A stretch of DNA of 64,000 nt from Petunia secreta (lineage: Eukaryota; Streptophyta; Magnoliopsida; Solanales; Solanaceae). Below are positions 1 to 11,397 of this stretch, in pieces. The stretch's first letter is position 1. Every line of letters starts with the position of its first letter. A program made the translations under genes and the position numbers. The notes beneath the pieces are model-generated. The model did no database searches. It worked only from the letters and a program-made list of their open reading frames with translations, and was not told where the DNA came from. Location of the stretch: contig JARKIP010000053.1 in NCBI GenBank assembly GCA_029990175.1, positions 11,116,001 through 11,180,000 of the forward strand. Reading direction: 5' to 3'.

Positions 1-994
1 CAGCTCAGGCACAAACAATAAAAGATTTGAGCAATGCTCAGAAAGATCTTGAGAGACAAATGCGGCAGCTAGCTGGAGCACAGAATAATAGACCTCGGGG
101 TGCTTTTCCATGTGATACAGAGAAAAATTCTAAGGAATTTGTGCAAGCAGTTACTTTAGGAATGGAAGCGCTCTAGAAGAAGTTCCCCCAAAGCCAAGGA
201 AGCCTGTTGGTAAGTTAGAGCCTAATGCTGATAGGGAGGCGGAGAAAGAAGCTGAGAAAGTGACAACAAAGCAGCCCGAGCCTGCTATTGTGAGACCACC
301 ACCACCTTTCCCTCAGAGACTTCAGAAGAATAAAGTTGATGCAGCATGCAAGAAATTTTTGGAGATCTTAAGTCAGATTCAGGTAAATATTCCTTTGGTG
401 GAGCTTTTGTGGGATGTTCCTAAATCTGCTAAATACATCAAGGATATTGTTCCTAACAAGAGAAGACTGACTGAGTTCGAGACAGTTGCGCTCACTGAGG
501 AGTGCAGTTCTAGAATTAGAAGCAAGCTTCCTCAGAAATTAAAGGATCCTAGCAGTTTTACTATTCCCTTGAAAATTGGGGAGCATGAGGTTGGACGAGC
601 TTTGCGTGATTTGGGTGCTAGTGTGAATTTAATGCCTTCATCAGTTTTCAGAAAGCTAGGCCTGGGTGAACCACGACCAACTACTTTGACTCTGCAACTG
701 GCTGATAGATCTTTGACATGCCCCGAGGGGATTATTGAGGATGTGCTTGTACAAGTGGGTCAGTTTATATTGCCTGTTGACTTCATTATTCTTGACTATG
801 AAGCTGATCTTGAGGTTCCTCTCATATTCGGAAGAGGATTTTTGGCTACTGTTGATACTGTCATTAGAGTTAGAGCTGCAAAGATGATTATGAAGGTAAA
901 TGGTGAAGAACCTGTGTTCAATGTGTTCAGAGCTACCCAGCTTCCTTCGCATTATGAAGAGTTGTCCATGGTAAAAGTGGTAGATGAAGAGTAG
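1..994 (+). pseudogene. Athila A gag C-terminus and aspartic protease (decayed)
   Basis: Bases 3 to about 170 read as the end of gag (a Q/R-rich stretch, LSNAQKDLERQMRQLAG). A frame change near 165-180 leads into frame 2, which is open from 260 to 994. The proline-rich linker (RPPPPFPQRLQ) leads to the retropepsin: DLGASVNLMPSSVF around 608-650 carries the D-x-G-A-S catalytic motif and LIFGRGFL around 820-845 is the flap-side motif. The frame closes with TAG at 992-994, and further in-frame stops follow at about 1103 and 1136. In the family this polyprotein cuts itself inside virus-like particles. This copy is non-functional. The frame begins with GTG in the window, so no true start codon is implied. 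Confidence 0.88.
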
Positions 995-1138
995 ACTGCT
1001 GATGAGAGGTCATTCTTAGCCTCTAATGTTAATTCTCTAGAGAGGGCACTCTTGTGTGATGATGATGATATCCTGAAAGATAATGCAATTGAAGAATATG
1101 TGTAGATTCTTAATATGCAGAGTAAATTCATCCCATGA

Positions 1139-2695
1139 TTGAAGAAATTTGAGGAGCTTGATAGACCGTTGACCTTAACTCCTGCTAAACTGTCTATTCA
1201 GAAGGCTCCTACTCTTGAACTCAAACCTTTACCTGCGCATTTGCGTTATTCTTATTTGGGTGAGGGTAATACCTTGCCCGTGATCCTTTCTTCTTTGTTG
1301 TCTGATGTACAGGTTGAATAGGTGTTGAGAGTGCTACGAGAGCGCAAGAGAGATATTGGCTGGACCATTGCTGATATTAGAGGGATTAGTCCTTCTTTCT
1401 GCATGCACAAAATTATTTTGGAAGAAGGCCATAAGCCATCTATAGAGCAGCAGAGGAGATTAAATCCAATCATGAAGGAGGTGGTGAAGAAAGAAATTAT
1501 CAAGTGGCTGGATGCTGGCATTATTTTTCCTATCTCTGACAGCAAGTGGGTGAGTCCAGTGCAATTTGTTCCAAAGAAGGGGGGCATGAAAGTGGTGAAG
1601 AATGAGCATAATGAATTGATTCCTACAAGAACAGTCACAGGGTGGCGAATTTGCATTGATTATAAAAAGCTGAACAAGGCCACCAGGAAAGACCACTTCC
1701 CACTTTCCTTTATTGATCAAATGCTGGATAGACTTGCTGGGCATGAGTATTATTGTTTTTTGGATGGGTATTCGGGCTACAATCAGATTGTGATAGCTCC
1801 TGTAGATCAAGAGAAGATTATATTTACTTGTCCATATGGCACCTATGCATTTAGGAGGATGCCGTTTGGGTTGTATAATGCCCCGGGGACTTTTCAATGG
1901 TGCATGATAGCTATTTTCACCGACATGGTAGAAAAATTTGTTGAGGTGTACATGGATGATTTCTCAATAGTTGGTGATTCCTTTGATGATTTCTTGAAAA
2001 ATTTAGATGCTGTGTTGAGCCGTTGTGAAGAAACAAATTTGGTGTTGAATTGGGAAAAATGTTACTTTATGGTTCAAGAAGGCATAGTACTTGGGCACAA
2101 GGTGTCAAAGCAAGGGATCGAGGTTGATAAAGCGAAGATTGAGACTATTGAGAAATTACCACCACCTATCTCTGTTAAGGGTGTGCGTAGTTTCTTGGGA
2201 CATGCAGGTTTTTATAGGCGTTTCATAAAGGACTTCTCCAAAATTTCGAATCCCATGTGAAAGTTGTTGGAGAAAGATGTGAATTCTAAGTTTAATGATG
2301 CTTGTCTCAAGGCATTTGAAGAGTTGAAGAAAAGTTTGGTGACTGCACCAATCATCATTGCTCCTGACTGGTCTTTGCCACTTGAATTGATGTGTGATGC
2401 GAGTGACAATGTTATTGGGGCTGTTCTAGGCCAAAGAATTGGAAGAATCTTTCACTCTATCTATTATGCAAGCAAGACTCTTGATGCAGCCCAATCCAAT
2501 TATACCACCACTAAGAAGGAGTATCTAGCCGTAGTGTATGCTTTTGATAAATTTAGATCTTATTTGGTTGACACTCGTGTTGTAGTCTACACTGATCATG
2601 CTGCAATCCGGTATTTGTTTGAGAAGAAAGATTCCAAGCCTAGGCTAATGTTGATGTTGAAATCCGAGATCGCAAGGAGACTGAAAATCAAGTAG
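1139..2695 (+). pseudogene. Athila A reverse transcriptase and RNase H (decayed)
   Basis: The same frame as the protease continues between stops at 1319 (TAG) and 2258 (TGA). Reverse transcriptase motifs are in order: KWVSPVQFVPKK near 1540, WRICIDYKKLNKATRKDHFPL near 1645, FLDGYSGYNQI near 1760, YGTYAFRRMPFGL near 1840 and the catalytic YMDD at about 1949-1960. RNase H follows (LMCDASDNVIGAVLGQ near 2390, then YTTTKKEYLAVVYA and VYTDHAAIRYL). Near 2650 a short deletion drops the expected LIRW...LQEFD segment and shifts the frame, so RNase H is no longer joined to integrase. Nearest alternatives would be Tat or chromovirus RT, but the surrounding Athila-specific order argues against them. Confidence 0.9.
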
Positions 2696-2699
2696 CTGA

Positions 2700-4086
2700 T
2701 CATTCGTCAAGGCTGGAGAATAGTGATCATGTAGATGAAGGGCCTGAGATTAAAGAGGTATTCCCTGATGAGCAGCTCTTTGCTTTAGCTGCAGCCGAGG
2801 TGCCATGGTATGCTGATATGGTGAACTTAATTGTGAGTAATGTGTATCCTCCTGGCGCTACAGCTGAGCAAAAGCGCAAACTCCTTCATGAGAGCCGGTT
2901 TTATATGTGGGATGAGCCTTATTTGTACAAGATAGGCCCTGACCAATTATCTAGGAGATGCATTCCAAGGGAAGAAGTTGAGCCAATTCTACAGAGCTGC
3001 CATTCCTCTCCTTATTGTGGCCATCTTGGTGTAGATCGAACAGCTGCAAAGGTACTTCAGTCTGAGTTCTTTTAGCCTACTTTGTTTAAAGATACTCATG
3101 CTTTTGTGAAGCAGTGTGATCGTTGCCAAAGAACGGGTACTATTTCTAGGCGTCACGAGATTCCTTTGAGCAATATCCCGGAGATTGAGCTGTTTGATTG
3201 TTGGGGGATTGACTTTATAGGTCCGTTCCCGCCTTCCATGGGCCACAAATACATTCTTGTGGCAGTTGATTATGTATCTAAATGGGTGGAGGCTATGGCA
3301 CTTCCAACAAATGATGCGAGTGTGGTGGTGAAATTCTTGAAGAAAAATATTTTCACTCATTTTGGGACACCGCGGGCTATAATCAGTGATGAAGGTACTC
3401 ATTTTTACAACCGATTGTTCAATAAATTGTTGGCCAAGTATGGGGTTCGTCACAAGGTGGCAACTGCTTATCATCCCCAAACTAGTGGCCAAGTGAAAGT
3501 GTCTAATAGAGAGATCAAGCAAATCCTTGAGAAGACTGTGAATGCCTCGAGGAATGATTGGGCTATGAAGTTAGATGATGTTCTCTGGGCCTATCGGACT
3601 GCATTTAAAACGCCTATTGGAACCTCTCCATATAGACTTGTTTATGGTAAGGCCTGCCACTTGCTTGTTGAGCTAGCGCATAAAGCATATTGGGCGATTC
3701 AAAAGCTCAATCTTGATATGGCCTTGGCGGGTGAGAAGAGAATGCTTCAATTACATGAGCTTGAAGAATTCTGTTTCCATGCTTATGAAAATGCAAAATT
3801 GTATAAGGAACGGACAAAGAAGTGGCATGACAAGCACATTGAGCGTCGTCAGTTTGAGCCCGGGCAGCTGGTGTTGTTGTTTAACTCGAGGTTGAAGCTA
3901 TTTTCGGGCAAGTTGAAGTCTAGATGGTCGGGGCCGTTTGAAGTAGTTCGTGTTACCGCACATGGAGCGGTTGAATTGAGAGCCCCCGATTCGGAGAAGA
4001 GGTTCTTGGTAAATGGCCAAAGGGTGAAGCATTATTGGGGAGGTTCGGTGAATCATCGTACCTCCATTACTTTGAGGGACCCATGA
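2700..4086 (+). pseudogene. Athila A integrase (one internal stop)
   Basis: Frame 1 carries the RNase H-integrase linker, then the zinc-binding H-H-C-C region (SCHSSPYCGHLGVDR near 2995 and CDRCQRTG near 3118) and the catalytic core: D in WGIDFIGPF near 3205, D in IISDEGTHF near 3380, E in SNREIK near 3505. The tail runs through YRTAFKTPIGTSPYRLVYGK to a basic C-terminal region ending with TGA at 4084. A TAG at 3073-3075 interrupts the zinc finger; the position is normally Trp, so this is a single-base change. From 3082 the core and tail are fully open (334 codons). In the family the protein inserts the cDNA into the host chromosome. Confidence 0.9.
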
Positions 4087-4094
4087 TTGCTACT

Positions 4095-4142
4095 CGTCGT
4101 GCCACGACGTTAAACAAGGCGCTTCTCGGGAGGCAACCCGAG
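4095..4142 (+). other. Double hairpin just after the integrase stop
   Basis: Nine bases after the integrase stop are two perfect inverted repeats: CGTCGT-gcc-ACGACG (4095-4109) and CTCGGG-aggcaa-CCCGAG (4125-4142). Athila B has the corresponding block at 31980-32030 and a second, diverged copy to 32109. Position and loop are conserved while stem bases differ. The role is unknown; RNA-level control of the downstream ORF or packaging is possible. Confidence 0.6.
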
Positions 4143-5250
4143 TTTGTACTTGTAATATTTTAGTTATTTTGCGTTTTATAGTGTCACGTAGTTTTTGTTT
4201 GGTTGTGTCATTTTTGTAGGTGTCGGGAGTGCTAAACGAGATGCAGTTGATGTATTGAGGTGTGTGGGACGCTTTGAGGCATGTCCCGCACTTGGGTTTG
4301 CACTCGGAATAAAAAATTTGGTACGAAAATAATGCTCGGGCGCGTTTGGGAGCGCCCTGCGCCTCCCAACGTGCCTGAAGGATCGCTGAAGCAAAGGAAC
4401 TGAGCGCCTTTGGCCCGCCCCACGCCTCCTATCGCGCGAGGGCAGGCAGAATGTTGGGAGTTCTGAGCGCTTTTGAGGCGCGCCGCGGGGCTTACCGCGT
4501 CCTGCCAATTTTCGAAAAAAAATCTGGGTCCAATCGGGTTTTAACCCGCGACCCGGATTCCCTTTCCCCTCTTTACCCGATCCCCTCCCCTTTTCGTCAT
4601 TATTTTCTTTCAAAACACTCCCAAAAACTCCTCTAACTCATTTCTAATTCTTGGAATTAATCACAAGTTCTTCTCCACTCAATCTAACATCTTCAAGTAA
4701 GTACTTCTCTCCCTTCTCTTTCCATTACATTTAAGTTAACAATCTCATTCCATGTTAAATTCCTTAACTAGTATGCAAGCTTGTGATTAAAAATTTAATC
4801 TTAAATTGCTTAGATTCATAATTGTGCTTCATGTTTAGCTTGTATACTTGTAAAAAGGGATCTCTCAACAATTTGGGAGGGTTATCACATTACCTTAGCC
4901 ATTAAAATTGAAAGTTGAATAATGTGCACACCAAGTATTTGTTAAAAAGCCTCAACGATGAAAATTGCCTAACATTGTGAATTCTTGAGTAGCAATGATA
5001 TCCATAGGCTCAAGATGAACAATGAGTGTCGCACATGCATAAAATTGGCTATATTGTAACCCCCACTATTTTGATCATGAAGTCCACACCCATGACAATT
5101 TTGTGCAATGCTAGTTTGCGCTAAGTGTGGGGTCACTCGTGTTTATAAGTTGAATTGTTGATACATAGAATGAGAGATAAGTGTGGGGTGGTGTCCCACC
5201 AATTGTGCTTGAATTGAAATCTTGTACTTGAATTGCAATCTCACATTGGT
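4143..5250 (+). other. Athila A spacer between integrase and post-integrase ORF
   Basis: This 1.1 kb has no supportable gene. Bases about 4318-4510 are a conspicuous GC-rich patch full of GGCGC/GCGCC palindromes, in contrast to the AT-rich surroundings, and resemble the GC patch in the same element's LTR (about 8600-8760). A pyrimidine-rich AG at 4209-4219 (tttttgtag) is repeated at the equivalent place in Athila B (about 32166-32174), so it may be a splice acceptor. The rest is AT-rich. Confidence 0.55.
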
Positions 5251-5267
5251 ATTTTTGTTTGTTGTAG
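5251..5267 (+). promoter_or_regulatory. Putative 3' splice site before the post-integrase ORF
   Basis: A T-rich tract ends in TAG at 5265-5267, exactly five bases before the ATG at 5273. Athila B has AG at 46503-46504, again five bases before its ATG, with the same GTAC(C/A)ATG context. Splicing to an env-like ORF is known for the barley Athila-type element BAGY-2; for this copy it is inference. Confidence 0.45.
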
Positions 5268-5272
5268 GTACC

Positions 5273-6520
5273 ATGGTTGTAACACCCCAAAAACCAAGAT
5301 CTTCATCCGCCTCGGCTCCTAAAAGATCACTCCAAGCCGGACCTTCATCTAGCAAGGCAAAGGGCAAGGCATCGGCCAAGGCCAAGGCCAAGGCTAGAGT
5401 TCCTAAAGATGTGGTGCCTATCCCAAGGCCCGGGGGCAAGACGTGATTCGGTCTCTCTTTTGTGAAGAAGGGTGAATGCCAAGCTTGGTACAAGAGTGTG
5501 AGGCTTGCGGGATATATTCCCGAGCAAGCCATTGATACGAGGAGATTGATGCAAAAGTGTCGAGGTGTTGGTGATGCTATTCATTCTTTGCATTGGGACT
5601 CGGTCTTTGAGAGTCTGGGCCATGCCAACTTCGACCTAGTACAGGAGCTCTATGCAAATTGGGACCCGGATGAAGCATGGAGAGATGATGATATGGTTGC
5701 TATTCGGGGTGAGAAGGTGAGATTGGACCACACTGCATTGAACACTTTCTTGGGGGTAGAGGACCCCGACTATGATGAGCTGAGGGAATTTATTAAGATG
5801 CCTGATTACAAGGCTATGCGAGAGACATTGTGTGGTGAGAGCTCCACTCATAGGTGGGTGCGAACTGAGACAGGAAGACATAAACATATGCTCTTTTCGC
5901 AATTTTTGAAGACAGCTCGAGTGTGGATGAGGTTGATAAAGGCACGCATCCTGCCCTCGTCTCATTATTCCGAGGTCACCAAGACTCGGGCGTGCATGAT
6001 TTACTTTTTCATGACCGGGAGGCCGGTTAACATTGGCTACTACATGCTGACGGTGATGAGAGAGCAAAGGCAGTCGAAGACATGTAGCCGATTGTATTTT
6101 GGGAACAATCTTACCCGGTATCTGGAGCAGGCTGGAGTCCCAGTTGATGAGGTCGGGAATCGCATTGTCCCCGATATTGAGAAGCCTTTTGATATCGCCG
6201 CGGTGAAGAGTGTGACCGCTACTGCACCAGTGCGACTGACGACAGATGAGTGGTGGGACACAGATGCCAACTTGTCCGCACGTCATTACTTGATGATGGA
6301 GCACATGGCCCGACAGGCTAGCATGGATATAGCGGCGCTTGATCGCACAGTGCCTTTATTGGATTCTTCGAGATGCCTGTTGGGTATGACTCAGGCAGTG
6401 GTGCTGCCCCCGGAGGAGGATGAGAACACTGATTCGGACATCGTTGACCGTGATCCGGACAGTGAGGTTGTGGAGACAGATGCTGAGGGAGGTGCCACAG
6501 ATGGGGAGGAGGAGGATTAG
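5273..6520 (+). pseudogene. Athila A post-integrase ORF, putative plant transposon protein domain, one internal stop
   Basis: The ATG at 5273 follows the putative splice acceptor. The product would be 415 codons. An N-terminal, Ser/Lys/Ala-rich basic stretch (residues 1-55, with repeated K-A-K) looks like a nuclear or nucleic-acid-binding tail. A TGA at 5444-5446 interrupts the same frame, which then stays open to 6520. Residues about 110-280 match the plant-specific domain annotated as 'putative plant transposon protein', with LVQELYANWDPDEAW, LNTFLGVEDPDYDEL and RACMIYFFMTGRPVNIGYY. The C-terminus is very acidic. This ORF sits where retroviral env lies, but I see no signal peptide or membrane anchor, so an envelope role is not supported. 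Function is unknown. The near-intact frame beside a decayed pol is notable. Confidence 0.75.
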
Positions 6521-8350
6521 GCCCACACTCCAGGGCACAACCCAGTGTAGGCCGACTGGCCTTCATGGAAGTTTCCTTTACTCTTGCACTTTCTTCTTTG
6601 TCGCACTGAGGACACTGCTTGTTTTAAGTGTGGGGTGGGGGAACTCCCCTTTATTTTTGAGGTTAGGGATGCATGTACTGTTAGGATTTTCTTTTGTCAG
6701 TTGACTTTATTTTTATTTGTTTCTTGCTTTAATATATGAAAAAAATTGAAAAAAAAATTAGAAAATCAATGAAAAAAATTCCTAAAAGATTTTTCTTTTA
6801 GTCTTTATTAGTGGTACATGTCATCCACCCCGTGGTATTTCTTATGGCCTCGATTCTTTTCCACGGGGAGGCCTTTGAACCAGGTAGTTTTTATTTTTAG
6901 GATTAGAATAGTTAGTATAGGTGACCCTAGACGAAGGAAATAGGTAGAATGCTAGGTGCCTTTGATTTGTTTGATACCAGTGGACTTGAACTTGTTGCAT
7001 GTCCTATTTGTGGTGTCCTTTGGTTTTAAATTGTGATGCATGCCTAGAGGAAAAAATGGAATGACCCCCTTGAGATGCTTGAGTCCACCTGCTTGAATTT
7101 GTTGTGAACCTTTGTGCATTAGTGCTTAATTTTCCACAAGTTGCATTCTAATTGCTTGATTGAGAGTTGTGATGGAGCTTTTTTGTGTAGATTGTTTACA
7201 ATGTGTTTTGTGAGGCATATTCTTATTATACTCCATGTTTGCATATTGGTGTCTAAAACTTGCCCCGTGTGTGTGCAAAGCGAAATCCTAGGTTTGCTCT
7301 AGTCGGGAAATGACACAGGCCTTTTTTTGATTCGCCTACCCTTACATATACACCTTGGACTTGATTGTTGTGATCTCTTTGACCTTTTTGTTGACACCCA
7401 CACCGCGATCCTACCCACTTGTTCTAAATTACTTTCTTTTCGCCCTTTACTCCTTAAGCACTTTAATTGATAGTGTGATATTATTGTGTAGTTGTGGTTG
7501 AAATATTGGGAGGTTTTTTAGTGGAACCAATGAGGGGAATATGTAATGAATTGTGTAGTAGTTTATTATGAGCATTGGCAAGGTTTGGAAAGAAGTGAAT
7601 AGAAAAAGAAAAAAAAAAGCAAAGCTGAAAAAAAAATTGGAAAAAGAAATAAAGAGAGAAGAATATCCATCTGTGCTAGTGTGTGCTTAAAAGAAAAAAT
7701 TGCTACTTGTTGAGAAGGTGTGTGTGAAAGTTGCTGATTGGGTGGCTTTGATGAGATTTGTGTTTAAATTAATTGTGATGTATTAAAGTGCTTAGGGAGG
7801 TAGTCACTATTACCCATATGTATCCTACCAGCCCCTTAGCCTACATTACAACCTTTTTAAAGTCCTAGTTAATCCCGATTGGAGTGAGCTTACATTAGTG
7901 GAGTCCTACACTACGGGCAAGCCTATGGTACATCGTGTGTGACATGTGAGATTTTCATGAGAGTGAGTGAATTCTTTCTATGCTATTGTCCCCGTTCTAT
8001 TCTTGATATTCATTGTTGTGTGTGATATTCGGGGGACACTCTCTTGCTTTGTTTTGGTGAGGGCACATGGTTTGCATGAAATAGGTGAAGTCGTGGCTTC
8101 TTGGTTGAGGAGACAGGTGTGATTTTGTGGGAGCATGGTTGAGTTTGTGCATTTGAGCTATCTTGGGGTGGTTTTCCTCATGTTTTTGATGTTTGATAAA
8201 TTATTGGCATGATTGTTGGACCCATAGTAGTCATGTGTGCATTTGCTCAATGATTGGTATCAACCATAGTCATAGGCAGACCTGTTCCACCTAGGTTGGG
8301 AAGTTATTGGTAATTGCTCGAGGGCGAGCAAGGGTTCAAGTGTGGGGTGG
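6521..8350 (+). other. Athila A 3' non-coding tail
   Basis: No gene is seen in 1.83 kb. Athila B has a tail of nearly equal length (47874-49712). Short blocks are far better conserved between the two copies than the rest: about 6810-6855, 7288-7320, and especially 7786-7952, where about 90 bases around a GTGGAGTCCTACACTACGGG core match 49197-49290 almost perfectly. A/T runs near 6730-6790 and 7600-7660 are simple sequence. Conserved non-coding blocks in otherwise diverged copies suggest cis-acting RNA or DNA functions. Confidence 0.6.
8314..8350 (+). promoter_or_regulatory. Pre-LTR hairpin and polypurine tract of Athila A
   Basis: TTGCTCG-AGGG-CGAGCAA at 8314-8331 is a perfect 7-bp stem with an AGGG loop. 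Nineteen bases later the LTR begins, preceded by a G-rich tract (agtgtggggtgg) that should prime plus-strand synthesis. Athila B has the same hairpin at 49676-49693. Confidence 0.65.
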
Positions 8351-9693
8351 TGATGTTTGGCATTTTATGCCTATATTTCCTTAATATTTCCTCACGTTTG
8401 AGTATTTTATTCGCCCGTTTTCTAGTTTATGAATGTGATTTTGTACTAATATTGTGTCGTATGTGTGTAGGTCGTTATGAAGTACAATTGGAGCTTTAAA
8501 GAGCATGATCGAGCAAGAAAAGATTGGATTTTGATTGAGGATTGGATCGAGCACACGAAGGCATGACATGAAGCAAGCTGCGGAGCAAGGAGAAGCAAAA
8601 ATCTGGCTGGCGCGTTACTAGGCGTGCCGCGCCCCTAAGGCGCCCAGCCTTCTGGCGTGTTTCTCAGCGCGGGGCGTGGCTATGGCGCTTGGTTTTTGAC
8701 GGGTTCTGCTTGTGTGTGCGCGTTCGAGGGCGCGGGGCGCCAGCTACAGCGCCCCGGAAGCGTTTTTGGACTTCCTATTTTGTCTAGGCTTGGGTGTAAC
8801 TTATTACTAGGCCTTTGTAAACCCTATAAATACTCTTTTACTTAGTTTTTAGAGGGAATTCAGACTTTGGAGCAATTGAGAGCACCATACTTCATTGAAC
8901 AAGGGTTTAATTCTTATTCTTTCATCTATTAATCTATTACATCATTATTTTATCAATTCATTGCCTTGTGATTATGAGTATGCGTGGCTAAATCTTACGT
9001 TCTAATGTTAGAGTATTTCATGAAAGCTGATGTTTGAAGATTGATTTCCATTAATTGAATCACAGAACGAATTACTTATTCTTTCTTGATTTCACTTGTG
9101 TAATTATAAGAGCTCAATAATTATGCATTATCTATGGTTTTTAGATTGAACTCGAAAGAGATAATTTATTAATGCAATAAGAAAGAATAGGGCTATTTTG
9201 TGAACCCTGGCATCAGGGAACCAATTTGTGAGTAGGATAGACATATACTTGCTCGCCCAGTTTAACTAATTAGAAAATTCGTTAATGCGTGCACGTGATT
9301 CAATCCATAGACATATAGGGATTGGAGTAGCCTGCATAGACTGTGAAGAATTGAAAGGTTTTCACGGGTACATTTACTCTGTTAGTTAGTAATCCGGGAT
9401 TTAAGAAGTGGAATCAATTGGAAAACTCAACTGGATTGTTCGTAACTCTGACCCTGCACTGTCTCCTTAATATTGTTTACAACCAAAGTTTGCACCATTG
9501 TTTGACTGAATTTCCACCATTTACATTATTGCTCTTAGTTAATAAAAACTCTCACTATTGGAAAAGATACCTGAATAGTAGTTAGAAATTGTTTGTTAAG
9601 TGTCAGTCTGAATAGTCCTCGTTGGAACGATACTCTACTTATCATTTTATTACTTGTCGACCGCGTATACTTGCGTGTGCGTTGGGAGTAACA
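8351..9693 (+). repeat. 3' LTR of Athila A
   Basis: It starts TGATGTTTGGC and ends GGGAGTAACA, giving the TG...CA ends of LTRs, and is 1343 bp long. It shares its start, its end and several internal blocks with the Athila B LTRs (TGATATTTGGC ... GGGAGCAACA) but is clearly a different subfamily. A TATA-like CTATAAATAC lies near 8823. The GC-rich palindromic patch at about 8600-8760 is unlike the rest of the LTR. Confidence 0.9.
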
Positions 9694-10168
9694 GTGATGC
9701 AAATTGAATCACTGGCTCAAAGGAATCAAAATCTACAAGTGGATATATTTTCACGATAGGTGGAGGAGCAGTAGCTTGGAAATCAAACAAACGTTGCTTG
9801 CTCGTTCTACAACGGAAGCTGAATTCATAGCCTTAGACAAGGCCGGTGAAGAAGCTGAATTTCTCCGAAACTTTTTGGAAGACATTCCATTTTGGCCTAG
9901 GCCCTTGACACCTATATGTATACACTGTGATAGTCAATCAACAATTTCAAGGGCTGGGAACCTTATGTATAATGGGAAAAATCGTTATAAACGACGAAGA
10001 CATAAAACCATTAGACAACTTCTCTCTAGAGGAATTATCACAATTGTCTACGTAAAGTCAAAGGATAATATATCGGATCCGCTTACAAAAGGCTTAACTA
10101 GAGATGATGTTGAGAGATCATCAAGAGGAATGGGACTATGGCCAAGGACAAGTCGTCAATGGCGGTAA
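9694..10168 (+). pseudogene. Copia RNase H C-terminus, remnant (5' part removed by Athila A insertion)
   Basis: Directly after the Athila LTR the sequence reads as the end of a Ty1/Copia polyprotein: a Gly-rich strand of RNase H, then STTEAEFIALDKAGEEAEFL near 9810, CDSQSTISRAGN near 9927, RRRHKTIRQLL near 10000 and VKSKDNISDPLTKGL near 10050. An early TGA replaces a Trp codon and a frameshift lies near 9785. The 5' portion of this Copia element must lie left of Athila A, outside the window. From 10169 to 10732 is its 3' untranslated region, in which I see no gene. Confidence 0.88.
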
Positions 10169-10732
10169 ATCTACCTAGAAGACTGGAGATCCCAAGATCT
10201 AGGTTCAAGGAGCTCAAATAAAGTTATGTACGACCTCTCCAACATTTTCAAAGAACTCAACCCATCCTCTTAATAAGAAAATATTTAGTACCAAGGATAA
10301 AACGTTAAAGACGATTTTTAATGATTATCTAAGTTTGATACGAGGTTTGTCAAACAGTGTAGATCTACGAGATTACATGTTTAGAAATCACCTATGTGAT
10401 GGTGAAGTGGAAGCCGATTTAAGGAGAAATTTGTAAGGCCAATTATCTACGCACTCATGAACCAGGTGGTGTTCATGGCTGAAACGAACACAATAATGAG
10501 AACCAAAAATGGCCAAGGATTAATTGTGTGACATATGTTATCTATGTATACACCAAAGCTTGACGGTTCAAAAATATCAAATCTACCGACTGACCGAGTA
10601 TATCCGATATATGTTCTATACGAAAAGTTCAAAGGGAAACCTACTTATCCAAATGCAATTAGTTCTTACTTGCAATCACACAGTTTTCTGCATGTTTTCT
10701 TCACATAGCCATTCCACATTCATGTGGGGGAT

Positions 10733-11397
10733 TGTTGGGTTTGGAAGAAGAAGATAAAGTGCTGTGAATGGGAAATGAAGGAAATATTTATTAAGTATTA
10801 ATATTTTATATTAATATTTATTTATTAAATATCAATATTTCATATTAATATTTGATTTGAGCCGTTTTCATAATGAAATTAAGAAGTGGATTATTAATGC
10901 AAATATTTCAATGGCGGTGGAAACTGCTGCACTACGTTTCTCATGAAATGAAAAGATGTTTTTATTGAACAACCACTTAGTAGACTGTTTTTCATGAACA
11001 TCCACTTAACCCAAAATGAAAAGACACCTTCATGCCTCTTCATTCCAAATCATGCCTCTTCATTCCAAATCTTGTGGCTATAAATAGAGAGGCACTCAGC
11101 CTCATTTTTATCATCCAACATTCTTCTCTCTACTTTCTGCATTTGTTTTTCGAAACAAAAAGTAAGTTCGAGTCAGTGAGATTTGCAACCATATTTTGAG
11201 TTTGCTGGTTACTGTGATTTGTATTATCGCTATCACAGTAACGTTGTTTCGTTCTATCCTGGGAGAAATTAATCATTTAACCTTGGGTAACTGTGAGGGG
11301 ATTAGATTTCTTAAGCAGAGGCAGTGCAGATTGTTGGCTTAGAATATTTTCTATTTCATCTTTTTTTAATTTCGAGTCATTATCGAAAGTTCAGACA
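10733..11397 (+). repeat. 3' LTR of the interrupted Copia element
   Basis: The LTR begins TGTTGGGTTTGG after a purine tract (gtgggggat). A promoter-like CTATAAATAGAG lies at 11079-11090. A perfect 20-bp tandem duplication (11031-11050 and 11051-11070, CATGCCTCTTCATTCCAAAT) sits just upstream of it. The right end is uncertain because the partner LTR is outside the window; 11393 or 11397 fit a CA end. Confidence 0.65.

Larger units (their letters stand above)
1..9693 (+). mobile_element. Athila-clade Ty3/Gypsy retrotransposon A, 5' part outside the window
   Basis: Order on the plus strand is gag C-terminus, retropepsin, reverse transcriptase, RNase H, integrase, a long spacer, a post-integrase ORF, a 1.8 kb non-coding tail, and one LTR at 8351-9693. 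The protease with the DLGASVNL active site, the post-integrase ORF and the very long 3' tail are typical of Athila. The 5' LTR, primer-binding site and most of gag lie upstream of base 1. Directly after the LTR, GTGAT (9694-9698) is the expected target duplication, but its partner is not visible. The following sequence is a Copia RNase H, so this element jumped into an older Copia element. Several stops and a frameshift show it cannot replicate alone. Confidence 0.93.

Noticed and set aside
5636..6304. 222-residue minus-strand frame opposite the Athila post-integrase ORF
   Set aside because: Composition and lack of motifs mark it as the antisense shadow of the plus-strand domain.
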